Source of the DNA: Hofstenia miamia
Lineage: Eukaryota > Xenacoelomorpha > Acoela > Hofsteniidae
Assembly: GCA_900660155.1 (NCBI GenBank)
Contig: CABFPE010001495.1
Location: 1-32,357 of the forward strand
DNA length: 32,357 nt
Direction of reading: 5' to 3'
Below, piece after piece: positions 11,686 through 22,472 of the stretch. The notes under the pieces were generated by a model. That model did not search any database. It was not told where the DNA came from and saw only the letters and a program-made list of their open reading frames with translations. Every line of letters starts with the position of its first letter. Positions within the stretch are counted from its first letter, which is position 1. The translations under genes were made by a program, and so were the position numbers.

Positions 11686-13346
11686 CCTTAAGCAACATTA
11701 TGTAGAATGATAAATGCATTAAATAGTCTTATAGATACTCAAGGTAACGAAATTGAAATAAATAAAAAATCAAAAGTTCGGATTAAAGCTTAAATGAACT
11801 TAATACGAATTTACGCTACTTAGAGTATTCAAACAAATCGAATTGTTGTTTCACGATTGGAGAGGTTAGGATTAAACAATAATATACAGACTGGCCAACC
11901 TATTTCCATCTGCAGGAAAAAGAACCTACTTATTCCTCTACGACCTAATGCAAATATTGCGGGTCAACAGATTAATACATTATTTCAGTTCGTTTTTCTA
12001 TGTGCAAGGAAATCATATGATTGCAAAGAAAGCTGTCTATAGAATATTATATTAATATTATAACCACCAATATTATTCGAATGTTCTACAAAAATATAAA
12101 AATACATAATGTGAAGGATCCATGCACATTATTTTAAATCAAATATAAATATAGTAACACAATTGATTCAATTTCAAACATCAATACATAGAAACTTAAC
12201 ATTTTGAAGTAAATAAAAAAATAAAATTACAAAGCAAACATTCATTTTAAAACCTTAATAGAATAAAGCAAATATATCTTATCAAGAAATAATGCATCAA
12301 AGCTGTTATTGATCCCTAACACAAGTTTAAACGAAAAATAAATGTACTAACTCTAGCCAAAAATTGTACAACAATATATTTAACTTAGTATTTTGTAAGA
12401 AAATGCGATCGAAACAATGACACAAAAAGATTGAAATCCATGATAGATTGAAAAGTATTTAATACATATACACTATAATGACAGACCACTAGAGAACGAC
12501 TACTTTGAATTCTTTATAATGGTTATCAAAGAAATTGACATTCAATAACAATATCAGATTCAATATAATAGCTTTAAGGCAAACAAAAACTGTAGAACTA
12601 ACAAATTTACGCAATCTAAGTGGATTAAAATAATTTGAAAGAAATTTACATTCAATAACAATATCAGATTCAATATAATAGCTTTAAGGCAAACAAAAAC
12701 TGTAGAACTAACAAATATACGCAATCTAAGTGGATTAAAACAATTTGAAAGTAGTTTCAATTTTGCATAGTAACCATTTGAAACATCAATACATTCTAGT
12801 TAAACAATTTGCTATGAAAAAAGGAATGAAGCTAAGCCAACAGATGATTTATACATTGATCGATTAAAAATATTTCATATCCATATACTATAACACAATA
12901 CCAAAAAAATTATAACTTTGTACTCTTAATAACGATAATTTTTATGAAATAACTACATGGAATTGCGAAGCAAAAATAATATCGGATTCAAAATAATAGC
13001 TCGAAAGTCAACAAAAAAGACGACTCACGCAACTTGATGTATTAAAACTGTTTGAAAGCCGCTTCAAAATTGCATAGATAATCATTTAACAATAAAACTC
13101 TAATACTGTAACAAGAAATACATATTTAAAAGAATAATATTGTACAGTAATCCTATTGATTCCTTCAACATCAAATACATTGAATTAAATATTTTCTAAG
13201 AAAAAATTATTGAAACTTTTATACAAATAGATCGAAACATTGATCGTTCAAACATCTATGATATATAAAAACTCTATAATATAATATATGAACATAAATA
13301 TAATACGCATTTTGATTTAACAATAAAAAACAAATGAAGCAGGTTT
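11686..13346. other. AT-rich flank 5' of the transposase gene
   Basis: Probably contains the promoter and 5' end of the Helitron, but no terminus beginning with TC could be singled out. Short open frames (for example 11857-12042 +) lack domains and compositional support. The only clear structure is the 110-bp duplication annotated separately. Confidence 0.55.
12533..12752. repeat. 110-bp tandem duplication, with a diverged third copy nearby
   Basis: CATTCAATAACAATATCAG at 12539 recurs at 12649 and the two 110-bp copies are almost identical. They include ATAGCTTTAAGGCAAAC and CGCAATCTAAGTGGATTAAA. A much diverged third copy lies around 12960-13090 (ATAATATCGGATTC, ATAATAGCTCGAAAG, GATGTATTAAAAC). 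A 66-codon minus-strand frame here is a by-product of the repeat. Confidence 0.88.
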
Positions 13347-13406
13347 GTAATAGGAATAACTGTCTCTCTTCAGAAATGAAGTGTGTTTCCACTTAACTTC
13401 TATTAG
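13347..13406 (-). repeat. Decayed copy of the tRNA-like sequence
   Basis: Homologous to the better-preserved tRNA-like sequence at 30088-30159, and embedded in the same larger module. The acceptor arms remain (CTAATAG with CTATTAC). The A-box region reads AAGTTAAGTGG, lacking the first T. The B-box region is reduced to AGTTATTCC, and the element is 12 nt shorter. It is unlikely to be a working RNA gene. Confidence 0.6.
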
Positions 13407-13479
13407 AAATAAACAATTGCAATACAAAAATAATAATATCTTAAGAACATTGAGTTAAACACTTATTATGAAGAAATTC

Positions 13480-14120
13480 ACCTATTCCCAAATTCCTCGT
13501 TTTTTATAATATTTTAATGTTTTAAGATCTATATTAGAGCCACGAGGCGCCTTGGCGCTGAGATATTGTTTGTTTTAAATAATATAATAATGTGTATTAA
13601 AATTGATACAACGTAAATATGGTATTTTTATTGCCAATTCTTTAGGATTAGGCTCTTTTTCAATACTAATTTTATGTATTTTAATTTACAGAATTAAGAA
13701 TTACAATCTGGCAATAAATTAGTATAAAAAAATATCATAAAATTCACATATATTTCAGGAAGTTTAATTTCAAAATATTCGCCCTGAACGCGACTTTTAA
13801 GTATGGAATAAATATTTGCAAGATTCTAAAAATTGCTAACATTATGAGAAACTTTATGGGAAATTGTTTAGCCTTAATATAGAAATTGTGGTCTATTTGT
13901 AAATTAATATAAATTTGCATTTACTAACAGAAAGTTATTTAATAAAAATGCAGATTTTAATTGATCGGATTTATCGTTCTAAAATGGTAAACAATTTTGA
14001 AATCGAAAAATTGACTTTGTAGTAGCCATCTGAAATATGACTACCATATTAATAAAATCGATGGGTTGTAGACAGGTCAAGGACAAAGAAATTGCATTTG
14101 CTAACAGAAAGTTATGTAAT
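13480..14120. repeat. Left module of the array, duplicated at 30242-30900
   Basis: From ATTCCTCGTTTTTTATAA to GAAAGTTATGTAATAAAATG this stretch matches 30242-30900 with few differences. It includes a GC-rich hairpin, GGCGCCTTGGCGC, near 13546-13558, and an 88-bp inverted-repeat segment bounded by TATTGCCA (13629-13636) and TGGCAATA (13709-13716). No coding frame is conserved between the copies. In both places it lies next to a tRNA-like sequence on one side and the 'GGTCTCC' repeats on the other. Confidence 0.85.
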
Positions 14121-14130
14121 AAAATGACTA

Positions 14131-14955
14131 TTTTAATCGATCGCAGTAATCGTCCTGAAAACAGTAAAAATAGATGAAACCGAAAAAATAAAAATCAGTT
14201 TATAGTAGAACTATTCAGCGTGCATTGAATGATATTTAAACTGTATTCATAACATTAAAATTCATGGAGCTATAGGTCTCCAAAGATAGTCTACCCTATA
14301 AATTATAATAATCGATTATAAGAGAAGTGGTAAAATTGACAAATCCTATTGGAGGGTGCGGTGGAATGAGAAATGATGTATCCAAAAAATAAAAAATAAT
14401 TTCACATAGAGTTATTGATTAGCTAGAGAATGATGTAATTTTTATGCATATAGCGTCAAAATTGACTTTGCAGTAGCCTTCTGAATTGGGACTACCGCAT
14501 TGTTAAAATCGCTTGACTGTGGACAGGTCAATGACAGGTAAACAACAGAAAGTTATGTAATAAAAATAACAATTTTAATCGATCGCATTAATCGCTCTAA
14601 AAATGGTAAAATTTGATGAAATCGAAAAAATAAAAATTAGTTTGTCGTAGAAGTAATCAGCGTGCATCAAATGATATTTAAACTGTATCCATAGCATTAA
14701 AAATCATGGAGCTATAGGTCTCCAAAGATAGTCTACCCTATAAATTATAATAATCGATTATAAGAGAAGTGGTAAAATTGACAAATCCTATTGGAGGGTG
14801 CGGTGGAATGAGAAATGATATATCCAAAAAATAAAAAATAATTTCACATAGAGTTATTGATTAGCTAGAGAATGATGCAATTTTTATGCATATAGCGTCA
14901 AAATTGACTTTGCAGTAGCCTTCTGAATTGGGACTACCGCATTGTTAAAATCGCT
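14131..14955. repeat. 442-bp dimer of the GGAGCTATAGGTCTCC repeat
   Basis: Two copies of the repeat are spaced exactly 442 bp apart, with the core GGAGCTATAGGTCTCC at 14266 and 14708. Each holds an ATCGATCG-containing left part, the core, the perfect 12-bp palindrome ATAATCGATTAT, a GGAGGGTGCGGTGGAATG block and TTGGGACTACCGCATTG. The same 442-bp dimer spacing recurs at 22616/23058. No gene is contained. Confidence 0.88.
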
Positions 14956-15260
14956 TGACTGCTATTCAATGTAAATGTGCAAGATATTTAGTTCATGATA
15001 GAAAGATAATTTTTTATAATTGTAATAATGTTATTTTTACTCTTAAAAAATAACTTTTGTACTTGTAGTTCAATTCAAATTGAATATGCTGCATCCATTT
15101 TGAATTTACAATAAGTATTTAGATAAAAGCTATATTAATTAATTAATTTTTACAAGTACACAATACAGCTAAAACTATACATTTAAGTATTAGAACTCGC
15201 TTCCGAATTCATAATAATTCAAAAATCAGTACAAATTTCATCTTAATATTGATTCACATG

Positions 15261-16090
15261 TATTTCAAATTCGCATTAAATTATTAAGCATTTTGACATG
15301 CAATTTTTACGAATACATGTTTAATTAAAAAAATTAGTTTAAATAGAATACTATAAATGTATGGCTATCAAACAATTCGCATTAAATTAAAGTTTATTTT
15401 GACATGTTTCCGAACTTACTACAAATTTTTTTAAATTGTCAGACAACAATTCGCATTAAATTAGAGTTATAATGTATAAGTTTCATCTGTTTCGACTTAT
15501 TATCATTCTATTGCTGAAAGCATGATCAATAAATTTAGTTTATAAAGCGTACATTGAAAATATTATAATAAAATATTTTGACATGTTTCCAAACTTGATT
15601 AATAAATTTTTTAATGGTAAAGCAACAATTCGCATTAAATTAGAGTTATAATGTATAAGTTTCATCTTATTATAAATTTTAGAATTTTCAGACCCCAATT
15701 CGCATTAAATTTATAAATATACTGCTATCATTTAAAATTGAGTTTTTGTAAACTTGAATGATTTTCCGAATTGATATAAATAATAAAAAATTCAAAAAAC
15801 AATATCGGTATATAGTTAAAGATTAAAATTTTTTTTATTCTACTTGTGAAATGATGCATTAAGTAAAAAATTAAATTTAATTCAAAATTTATAAGTGTAA
15901 GGCTATCATTTAAAATTGAGTTTTTAAAAGTGTGAATGATTTTCCGAATTGATACAGGTAATAAAAATGTTTAAATACCAACTTTGCATTATTTCTAGCG
16001 ATGTGGTAAATATCATATTTTTATGTATCACATACTATTTAATTGTAATTAAAATAATTATTGATATTTCTTACACATACAAAAAAATTA
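15261..16090. repeat. Satellite-like array with ATTCGCATTAAAT core (first unit)
   Basis: The core AATTCGCATTAAAT occurs near 15268, 15375, 15449, 15627 and 15697. Copies sharing the following TAGAGTTATAATGTATAAG are about 179 bp apart (15463/15642). The right part changes to monomers carrying GATTTTCCGAATTGATA. The array ends at the 3' exon of the OB-fold gene. The small frames in it are A/T-rich by-products. Confidence 0.78.
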
Positions 16091-17475
16091 CAAGCACAAT
16101 AACAAACGTTGAAAAGTATTTAAATAAGTCTGGCAATTCTTTCTGAGGGTCCAGCTGCCGTAATTTGTTTCATTTTCAGCCATCGCCAGCTCGATTTTTT
16201 GAAATTCTCCAATTGGAACCATTCGAACAACATTGAATTTCTTAATATCCGAGAAAGTATCATCGGTTCCTCGTGACCAGCCATATATTTTCCACAGTTG
16301 GATATCTTGGAGCTTCTTCATACCTTTATGTCGCAACTCCTGCGAGTTAATAGAGGAGATAGGCATCTAAACAAATTTACTATAACTACTCAAATAAACA
16401 ACGTATGTAATATTAAATTAGAAATATACAGATTGTATTACTTATGCCACCACGCAAACACTACATAAGATAAAGTCAGATCATTGTTAAATATTTCTTA
16501 AGAATACAACAAATATATACTAGTTATTAAGAAAATCCAAGTGGTTTACAAATTGATTCAAGTAAAATTGAAATAGTGAGTCTAAATTTAGCATTAATTT
16601 AGGGTTATAATGCATATGACAATTAAAGCTTAAAAGATTGTATTAAATTCATAGCGCACATCAAGGCTTATAAACTAAAATATACTTACATTGAGAGCTT
16701 CTCTTTCAAACAGGTATTTTGTCAACGTCGTAGATGTAACCTCCATTTTCTTCTTTATTTTCAGAAGCTTAAAAATGACGGTAATATTCCATCTCTCGCT
16801 GGCTTTGGCATCCATACAAATACTGCATGGCATTCCATATGCACCATCACAGAGGTTGCCACTACAGCAGGTACTTGAAAAAATCGCTACGAATTTAATA
16901 ACTGAGGCGTCGATTGCTTCACAAAAAAACTTGAAGCTGCTATCATTCTGTAGCTCTATTGGACGAAGTGCTATTCTCCCATCATCCAACTCTGCATCTA
17001 CCAAAGCATTTCTTGATTTAATAATGCAGGTCTGACCCAAAGTCAGCTTTGTATACTCTGGGTCAAGAACCATAACGATTTTTCCTATAGCAATTCCGTG
17101 TCCAGCCATTCTGAGAAGCACTTTCGTTTCAGCTTCAGACTTGGTAAACATCACGAACATGTCTCCCGAATTAATATCTCTAAATAAAGGGTAAGAATAT
17201 TTATAATGATGAATATATACTTACGCAAAGACTAACATTTTGTGATAGTTGGCCTCTGTAATAATCTTCTTTCCCTTAGAAGTCTTATTTGTCATAGAAA
17301 CACTGCCTGAGGTTCTTACATGACACAGCATGGCCGTCATCTGCTGATCAAAAAATAGCTCGCCATCGCTATCTTCATCATCCAATTCCCGCTTCATCTT
17401 AATAAGATTTGTTTCTCGCAGTTCCAAGGCAAGTGCTGTGGCTTTATCATCGGAGAGGAAGTTAATGTAAGACAT
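16088..17475 (-). CDS. Putative OB-fold/zinc-ribbon protein, copy 1 (three exons)
   Basis: Model: exon 1 17475-17225 from ATG, 45-nt GTAAGT...TTTAG intron, exon 2 17179-16690, 323-nt intron, exon 3 16366-16088; phases agree and give 339 aa. Exon 1 is acidic near its middle (DDEDSDGE). Exon 2 holds two beta-rich blocks, GKIVMVLDPEYTKLTLGQ and FKFFCEAIDASVIKFVAIF, then Cys 189/194/202/205 (Cx4C-x7-CxxC) and a WNITVIFKLL strand. This pattern recalls OB folds with a zinc ribbon as in RPA70 DBD-C, so single-stranded-DNA binding is a guess; I do not recognise the family firmly. Relative to copies 2 and 3, one extra C near 16158 shifts the last about 25 residues. It is nearly identical to copy 2, 4215 bp away, including introns and upstream DNA. 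Confidence 0.7.
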
Positions 17476-18660
17476 GATACAATGAAATGATGATACTTCA
17501 TAAGTTTGTATATTTATATTAAACAATAAACAAATTTCATTGGTCCTTTTCTTTTTATGGATACTTGTCCATCAAAAATGCGGTCCCTTTGTGATTCAAA
17601 TTTTGATTGAAATGTAATGGTCGTTGTTTGCTTAGTGCCTGTCACTTAATTGTTAACCCCAGGATTTTTGGTTAGAATGTATTTCAGTATTGTTTGGGAT
17701 GATAAACCACCAATTTCTACAAATGAAATGTTTGCTTAGTTCCCGTAACTTAAAAGTTAAGCACCGCAATTTTGGTTGATTGGCTTGTGGTCAAGCGCCA
17801 TAAATTATAATTGCTTAAAATTGCATCCACAAATTGCGCACAACTATTATAGCACACTATGTATCAAATAGTGAATATAATATATTAAAAATACCTAATA
17901 TTAATGCAAATTTTGTTCAAATTTTATTAGCACTAATCTACGCAACTATTTTTTGAATGCTTTCGAACTGATGTCATATCGAAATTGTGTTTGCAGTTGC
18001 AATTAGCATGTTTATGTTTTTTTCTACTTAGACTCCAAATTCGCATTATTATTATTAGATATACAAATTTGTTATTTTCTGGTTATTGGTAATGAATTAA
18101 ATGCAAAGTCAGAGCTTATATCTAAATGTATTAATATACTCACACCACCTAAAATGAATTTGAAGATGCTTATATCCGTTTGCGAATTGGTATAGGTAAT
18201 AATAAATTAGCAATAAACCCGGGTTGTCCACCGGACGATTATTGAATTTAAATATGAACCTAAATTTAGAAAATGCTACAATCGGTAAATATATGGATTA
18301 TAAACTATTTCAGTTTTAAAGTAATAAAAAATTTTGGATCCCAAAATCACCTTAATATTAGAGATATAATGAATTTATTATTTCTACTTATCAAATTATA
18401 GGTTAACCTAACGTTTTATAATAATCGATTATAAGAAGAGTGTTAAAATTGAAAATTTCTATTCGTCGTTGCTATAGAAGGAAAATTAATATATCCAAAA
18501 AATAAGAAATCAAATTCACATAGAGATATTGATTAACTAGAGAATGGTATATTATTTATACCCATAGCGTCGAAATTGACTTTTATTGTCATTAATAGGA
18601 TATATAATTTAAAGTCGATCGGACAAATATGTACTGAGATAACGATGTTTAAATTTAGTT
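17476..18660. other. Upstream region of OB-fold gene copy 1, with a 104-bp imperfect direct repeat
   Basis: The region 5' of the gene (on -) is shared with copy 2 as far as about 17990/22200, so it moved with the gene and probably carries its promoter. It holds an imperfect direct repeat, GTTTGCTTAGTGCC at 17626 and GTTTGCTTAGTTCC at 17730, period 104. Beyond 18000 the sequence is A/T-rich with old diverged pieces of the array repeats (for example TAATCGATTATAAG near 18422). No further gene is seen. Confidence 0.6.
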
Positions 18661-18671
18661 GGGAATTAAAA

Positions 18672-19060
18672 ATGACGATTTTATTCGATCGTATTTATTG
18701 CTCTAAAAATGGTAAAATTTGATGAAATCGAAAAAATAAAAATTAGTTTGTCGTAGAAGTAATCAGCGCGCATCAAATGATATTTAAACTGTATCCATAG
18801 CATTAAAAATCATGGAGCTATAGGTCTCCAAAGATAGTCTACCCTATAAATTATAATAATCGATTATAAGAGAAGTGGTAAAATTGACAAATCCTATTGG
18901 AGGGTGCGGTGGAATGAGAAATGATATATCCAAAAAATAAAAAATAATTTCACATAGAGTTATTGATTAGCTAGAGAATGATGCAATTTTTATGCATATA
19001 GCGTCAAAATTGACTTTGCAGTAGCCTTCTGAATTGGGACTACCGCATTGTTAAAATCGC
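18672..19060. repeat. GGAGCTATAGGTCTCC repeat, single copy opening the second 4.2-kb unit
   Basis: The core lies at 18814, with the ATAATCGATTAT palindrome and GGAGGGTGCGG block following in the same order as at 14708. The DNA after it (CTTGACTGCTATTCAATG onward) matches that after the 14708 copy for several hundred bases. This marks the same left junction of the gene-bearing unit. Confidence 0.88.
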
Positions 19061-19469
19061 TTGACTGCTATTCAATGTAAATGTGCAAGATATTTAGTTC
19101 ATGATAGAAAGATAATTTTTTATAATTGTAATAATGTTATTTTTACTCTTAAAAAATAACTTTTGTACTTGTAGTTCAATTCAAATTGAATATGCTGCAT
19201 CCATTTTGAATTTACAATAAGTATTTAGATAAAAGCTATATTAATTAATTAATTTTTACAAGTACACAATACAGCTAAAACTATACATTTACGTATTAGA
19301 ACTCGCTTCCGAATTCATAATAATTCAAAAATCAGTACAAATTTCATCTTAATATTGATTCACATGTATTTCAAGTTAAACATCGATATTTAAGCCTAGA
19401 TGAATACAATTTTTACGAATACCTGAATAATTAAAAAAATTAGTTTAAATAGAATACTATAAATGTATG

Positions 19470-20335
19470 GCTATCAAACAATTCGCATTAAATTAAAGAA
19501 TATTTTGACATGTTTCCAAACTTACTACAAATTTTAAAATTGTCAGACAGCAATTCGCATTAAATTAGAGTTATAATGTATAAGTTTCATCTGCTTCGAC
19601 TTATTATCATTCTATTGCTGAAAGCTTGATCAATAAATTTTTTTAAGGGTAAAGCGTACATTGAAAATATTATAATAAAATATTTTGACATGTTTCCGAA
19701 CTTACTACATATTTTTTGAAATTGTCAGACAACAATTCGCATTAAATTAGAGTTATAATGTATAAGTTTCATCTGCTTCGACTTATTATCATTCTATTGC
19801 TGAAAGCTTGATCAATAAATTTTTTTAAGGGTAAAGCGTACATTGAAAATATTATAATAAAATATTTTGACATGTTTCCGAACTTACTACATATTTTTTG
19901 AAATTGTCAGACAACAATTCGCATTAAATTAGAAATATATTGCTATCATTTAAAATTGAGTTTTTGTAACCTTGAATGATTTTCCGAATTGATATAAATA
20001 ATAAAAAATTCAAAAAACAATATCGGTATATAGTTAAAGATTAAAATTTTTTTTATTCTACTTGTGAAATGATGCATTAAGTAAAAAATTAAATTTAATT
20101 CAAAATTTATAAGTGTAAGGCTATCATTTAAAATTGAGTTTATAAATGTGAATGATTTTCCGAATAGATATAGATAATAAAAATGTTTAAATACCAACTT
20201 TGCATTATTTCTAGCGATGTGGTAAATATCATATTTTTATGTATCACATACTATTTAATTGTAATTAAAATAATTATTGATATTTCTTACACATACAAAA
20301 AAATTACAAGCACAATAACAAACGTTGAAAAGTAT
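19470..20335. repeat. Satellite-like array, second unit (182-bp monomers)
   Basis: AATTCGCATTAAATTAG cores lie near 19480, 19552, 19733 and 19914. The two complete monomers, starting with AGAGTTATAATGTATAAG at 19567 and 19749, are 182 bp apart and almost identical. A second monomer type with GAATGATTTTCCGAAT recurs at 19974 and 20150 (176 bp). This array has one monomer more than the corresponding place in the first unit. Confidence 0.85.
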
Positions 20336-21690
20336 TTAAATAAGTCTGGCAATTCTTTCTGAGGGTCCAGCTGCGTAATTTGTTTCATTTTCAGCCATCG
20401 CCAGTTGGATTTTTTGAAATTCTCCAATTGGAACCATTCGAACAACATTGAATTTCTTAATATCCGAGAAAGTATCATCGGTTCCTCGTGACCAGCCATA
20501 TATTTTCCACAGTTGGATATCTTGGAGCTTCTTCATACCTTTATGTCGCAACTCCTGCGAGTTAATAGAGGAGATAGGCATCTAAACAAATTTACTATAA
20601 CTACTCAAATAAACAACGTATGTAATATTAAATTAGAAATATACAGATTGTATTACTTATGCCACCACGCAAACACTACATAAGATAAAGTCAGATCATG
20701 GTTAAATATTTCTTAAGAATACAACAAATATATACTAGTTATTAAGAAAATCCAAGTGGTTTACAAATTGATTCAAGTAAAATTGAAATAGTGAGTCTAA
20801 ATTTAGCATTAATTTAGGGTTATAATGCATATGACAATTAAAGCTTAAAAGATTGTATTAAATTCATAGCGCACATCAAGGCTTATAAACTAAAATATAC
20901 TTACATTGAGAGCTTCTCTTTCAAACAGGTATTTTGTCAACGTCGTAGATGTAACCTCCATTTTCTTCTTTATTTTCAGAAGCTTAAAAATGACGGTAAT
21001 ATTCCATCTCTCGCTGGCTTTGGCATCCATACAAATACTGCATGGCATTCCATATGCACCATCACAGAGGTTGCCACTACAGCAGGTACTTGAAAAAATC
21101 GCTACGAATTTAATAACTGAGGCGTCGATTGCTTCACAAAAAAACTTGAAGCTGCTATCATTCTGTAGCTCTATTGGACGAAGCGCTATTCTCCCATCAT
21201 CCAACTCTGCATCTACCAAAGCATTTCTTGATTTAATAATGCAGGTCTGACCCAAAGTCAGCTTTGTATACTCTGGGTCAAGAACCATAACGATTTTTCC
21301 TATAGCAATTCCGTGTCCAGCCATTCTGAGAAGCACTTTCGTTTCAGCTTCAGACTTGGTAAACATCACGAACATGTCTCCCGAATTAATATCTCTAAAT
21401 AAAGGGTAAGAATATTTATAATGATGAATATATACTTACGCAAAGACTAACATTTTGTGATAGTTGGCCTCTGTAATCATCTTCTTTCCCTTAGAAGTCT
21501 TATTTGTCATAGAAACACTGCCTGAGGTTCTTACATGACACAGCATGGCCGTCATCTGCTGATCAAAAAATAGCTCGCCATCGCTATCTTCATCATCCAA
21601 TTCCCGCTTCATCTTAATAAGATTTGTTTCTCGCAGTTCCAAGGCAAGTGCTGTGGCTTTATCATCGGAGAGGAAGTTAATGTAAGACAT
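20336..21690 (-). CDS. Putative OB-fold/zinc-ribbon protein, copy 2 (three exons)
   Basis: Exons 21690-21440, 21394-20905 and 20581-20336 join in phase to give 328 aa. Exon 2 is identical in protein sequence to copy 1. Exon 1 differs at one residue after the ATG (KKMIT for KKIIT), and exon 3 has QLAMAENE for ELAMAENE. The C-terminus reads NETNYAAGPSERIARLI and stops at 20336-20338. Copy 3 shares this end, so it is probably the ancestral reading and copy 1 the frameshifted one. Splice sites (CTTTGC|GTAAGT, TTTAG|AGAT, CTCAAT|GTAAGT, TTTAG|ATGCC) are unchanged. The protein should be soluble, with no signal peptide or membrane segment seen. Function as for copy 1 remains an inference from fold-like features. 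Confidence 0.72.
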
Positions 21691-22472
21691 GATACAATGA
21701 AATGATGGTACTTCATAAGTTTGTATATTTATATTAAACAATAAACAAATTTCATTGGTCCTTTTCTTTTTATGGATACTTGTCCATCAAAAATGCGGTC
21801 CCTTTGTGATTCAAATTTTGATTGAAATGTAATGGTCGTTGTTTGCTTAGTGCCTGTCACTTAATTGTTAACCCCAGGATTTTTGGTTAGAATGTATTTC
21901 AGTATTGTTTGGGATGATAAACCACCAATTTCTACAAATGAAATGTTTGCTTAGTTCCCGTAACTTAAAAGTTAAGCACCGCAATTTTGGTTGATTGGCT
22001 TGTGGTCAAGCGCCATAAATTATAATTGCTTAAAATTGCATCCACAAATTGCGCACTACTCATTATAGCACACTATGTATCAAATAGTGAATATAATATA
22101 TTAAAAATACCTAATATTAATGCAAATTTTGTTCAAATTTTATTAGCACTAATCTACGCAACTATTTTTTGAATGCTTTCGAACTGATGTCATATCGAAA
22201 ATGAGTTTTCAGGTCAATGAGTGCTCATGAGCTGCTTAGCGCTACGGGACGCTACGGGAGTAATCAGCAGCTCCAGATAGTTAATAATTTGTCGAAAATC
22301 GAAGAAAATTAAATGTTCTAAGAGTTCGGGAAAAATATATAAATACAATAACATAATAGTTAATCATTGAAACCCAACTAAATTTAATTGTCATTAATAG
22401 GATATATAATTTAAAGTCGATCGGACAAATATGTACTGAGATAACGATGTTTAAATTTAGTTGGGAATTAAA
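21691..22472. other. Upstream region of OB-fold gene copy 2
   Basis: Identical in order to the upstream region of copy 1, including the 104-bp imperfect repeat, up to about 22200. There the sequence switches (GAGTGCTCATGAGCTGC..., with GCGCTACGGGACGCTACGGG near 22240) and then re-enters sequence also seen at 18590-18670. No coding frame found. Confidence 0.6.

Noticed and set aside
11857..12042. 61-codon plus-strand frame upstream of the transposase
   Set aside because: No domain, no repeat conservation, and no start or poly(A) context that stands out from the AT-rich background.
15949..16146. 65-codon hydrophobic plus-strand frame
   Set aside because: A/T-driven reading of satellite DNA; the equivalent frame is not kept in the other units.
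16691..17035. 114-codon plus-strand frame with a hydrophobic stretch (also at 20906 and 29660)
   Set aside because: It is exactly antisense to OB-fold exon 2, which has matching splice phases and conserved Cys residues. The plus frame is a shadow.
19946..20197. 83-codon minus-strand frame with membrane-like residues, repeated at 28703-28951
   Set aside because: It lies in satellite monomers, is almost entirely made of A/T-rich codons, starts without conserved context and changes by frame-breaking indels between copies.
20287..20499. 70-codon minus-strand frame starting MAGHEEPMIL (also at 29041)
   Set aside because: It overlaps OB-fold exon 3 in another frame. The exon-3 frame agrees with the splice phase and continues from exon 2, while this one does not.
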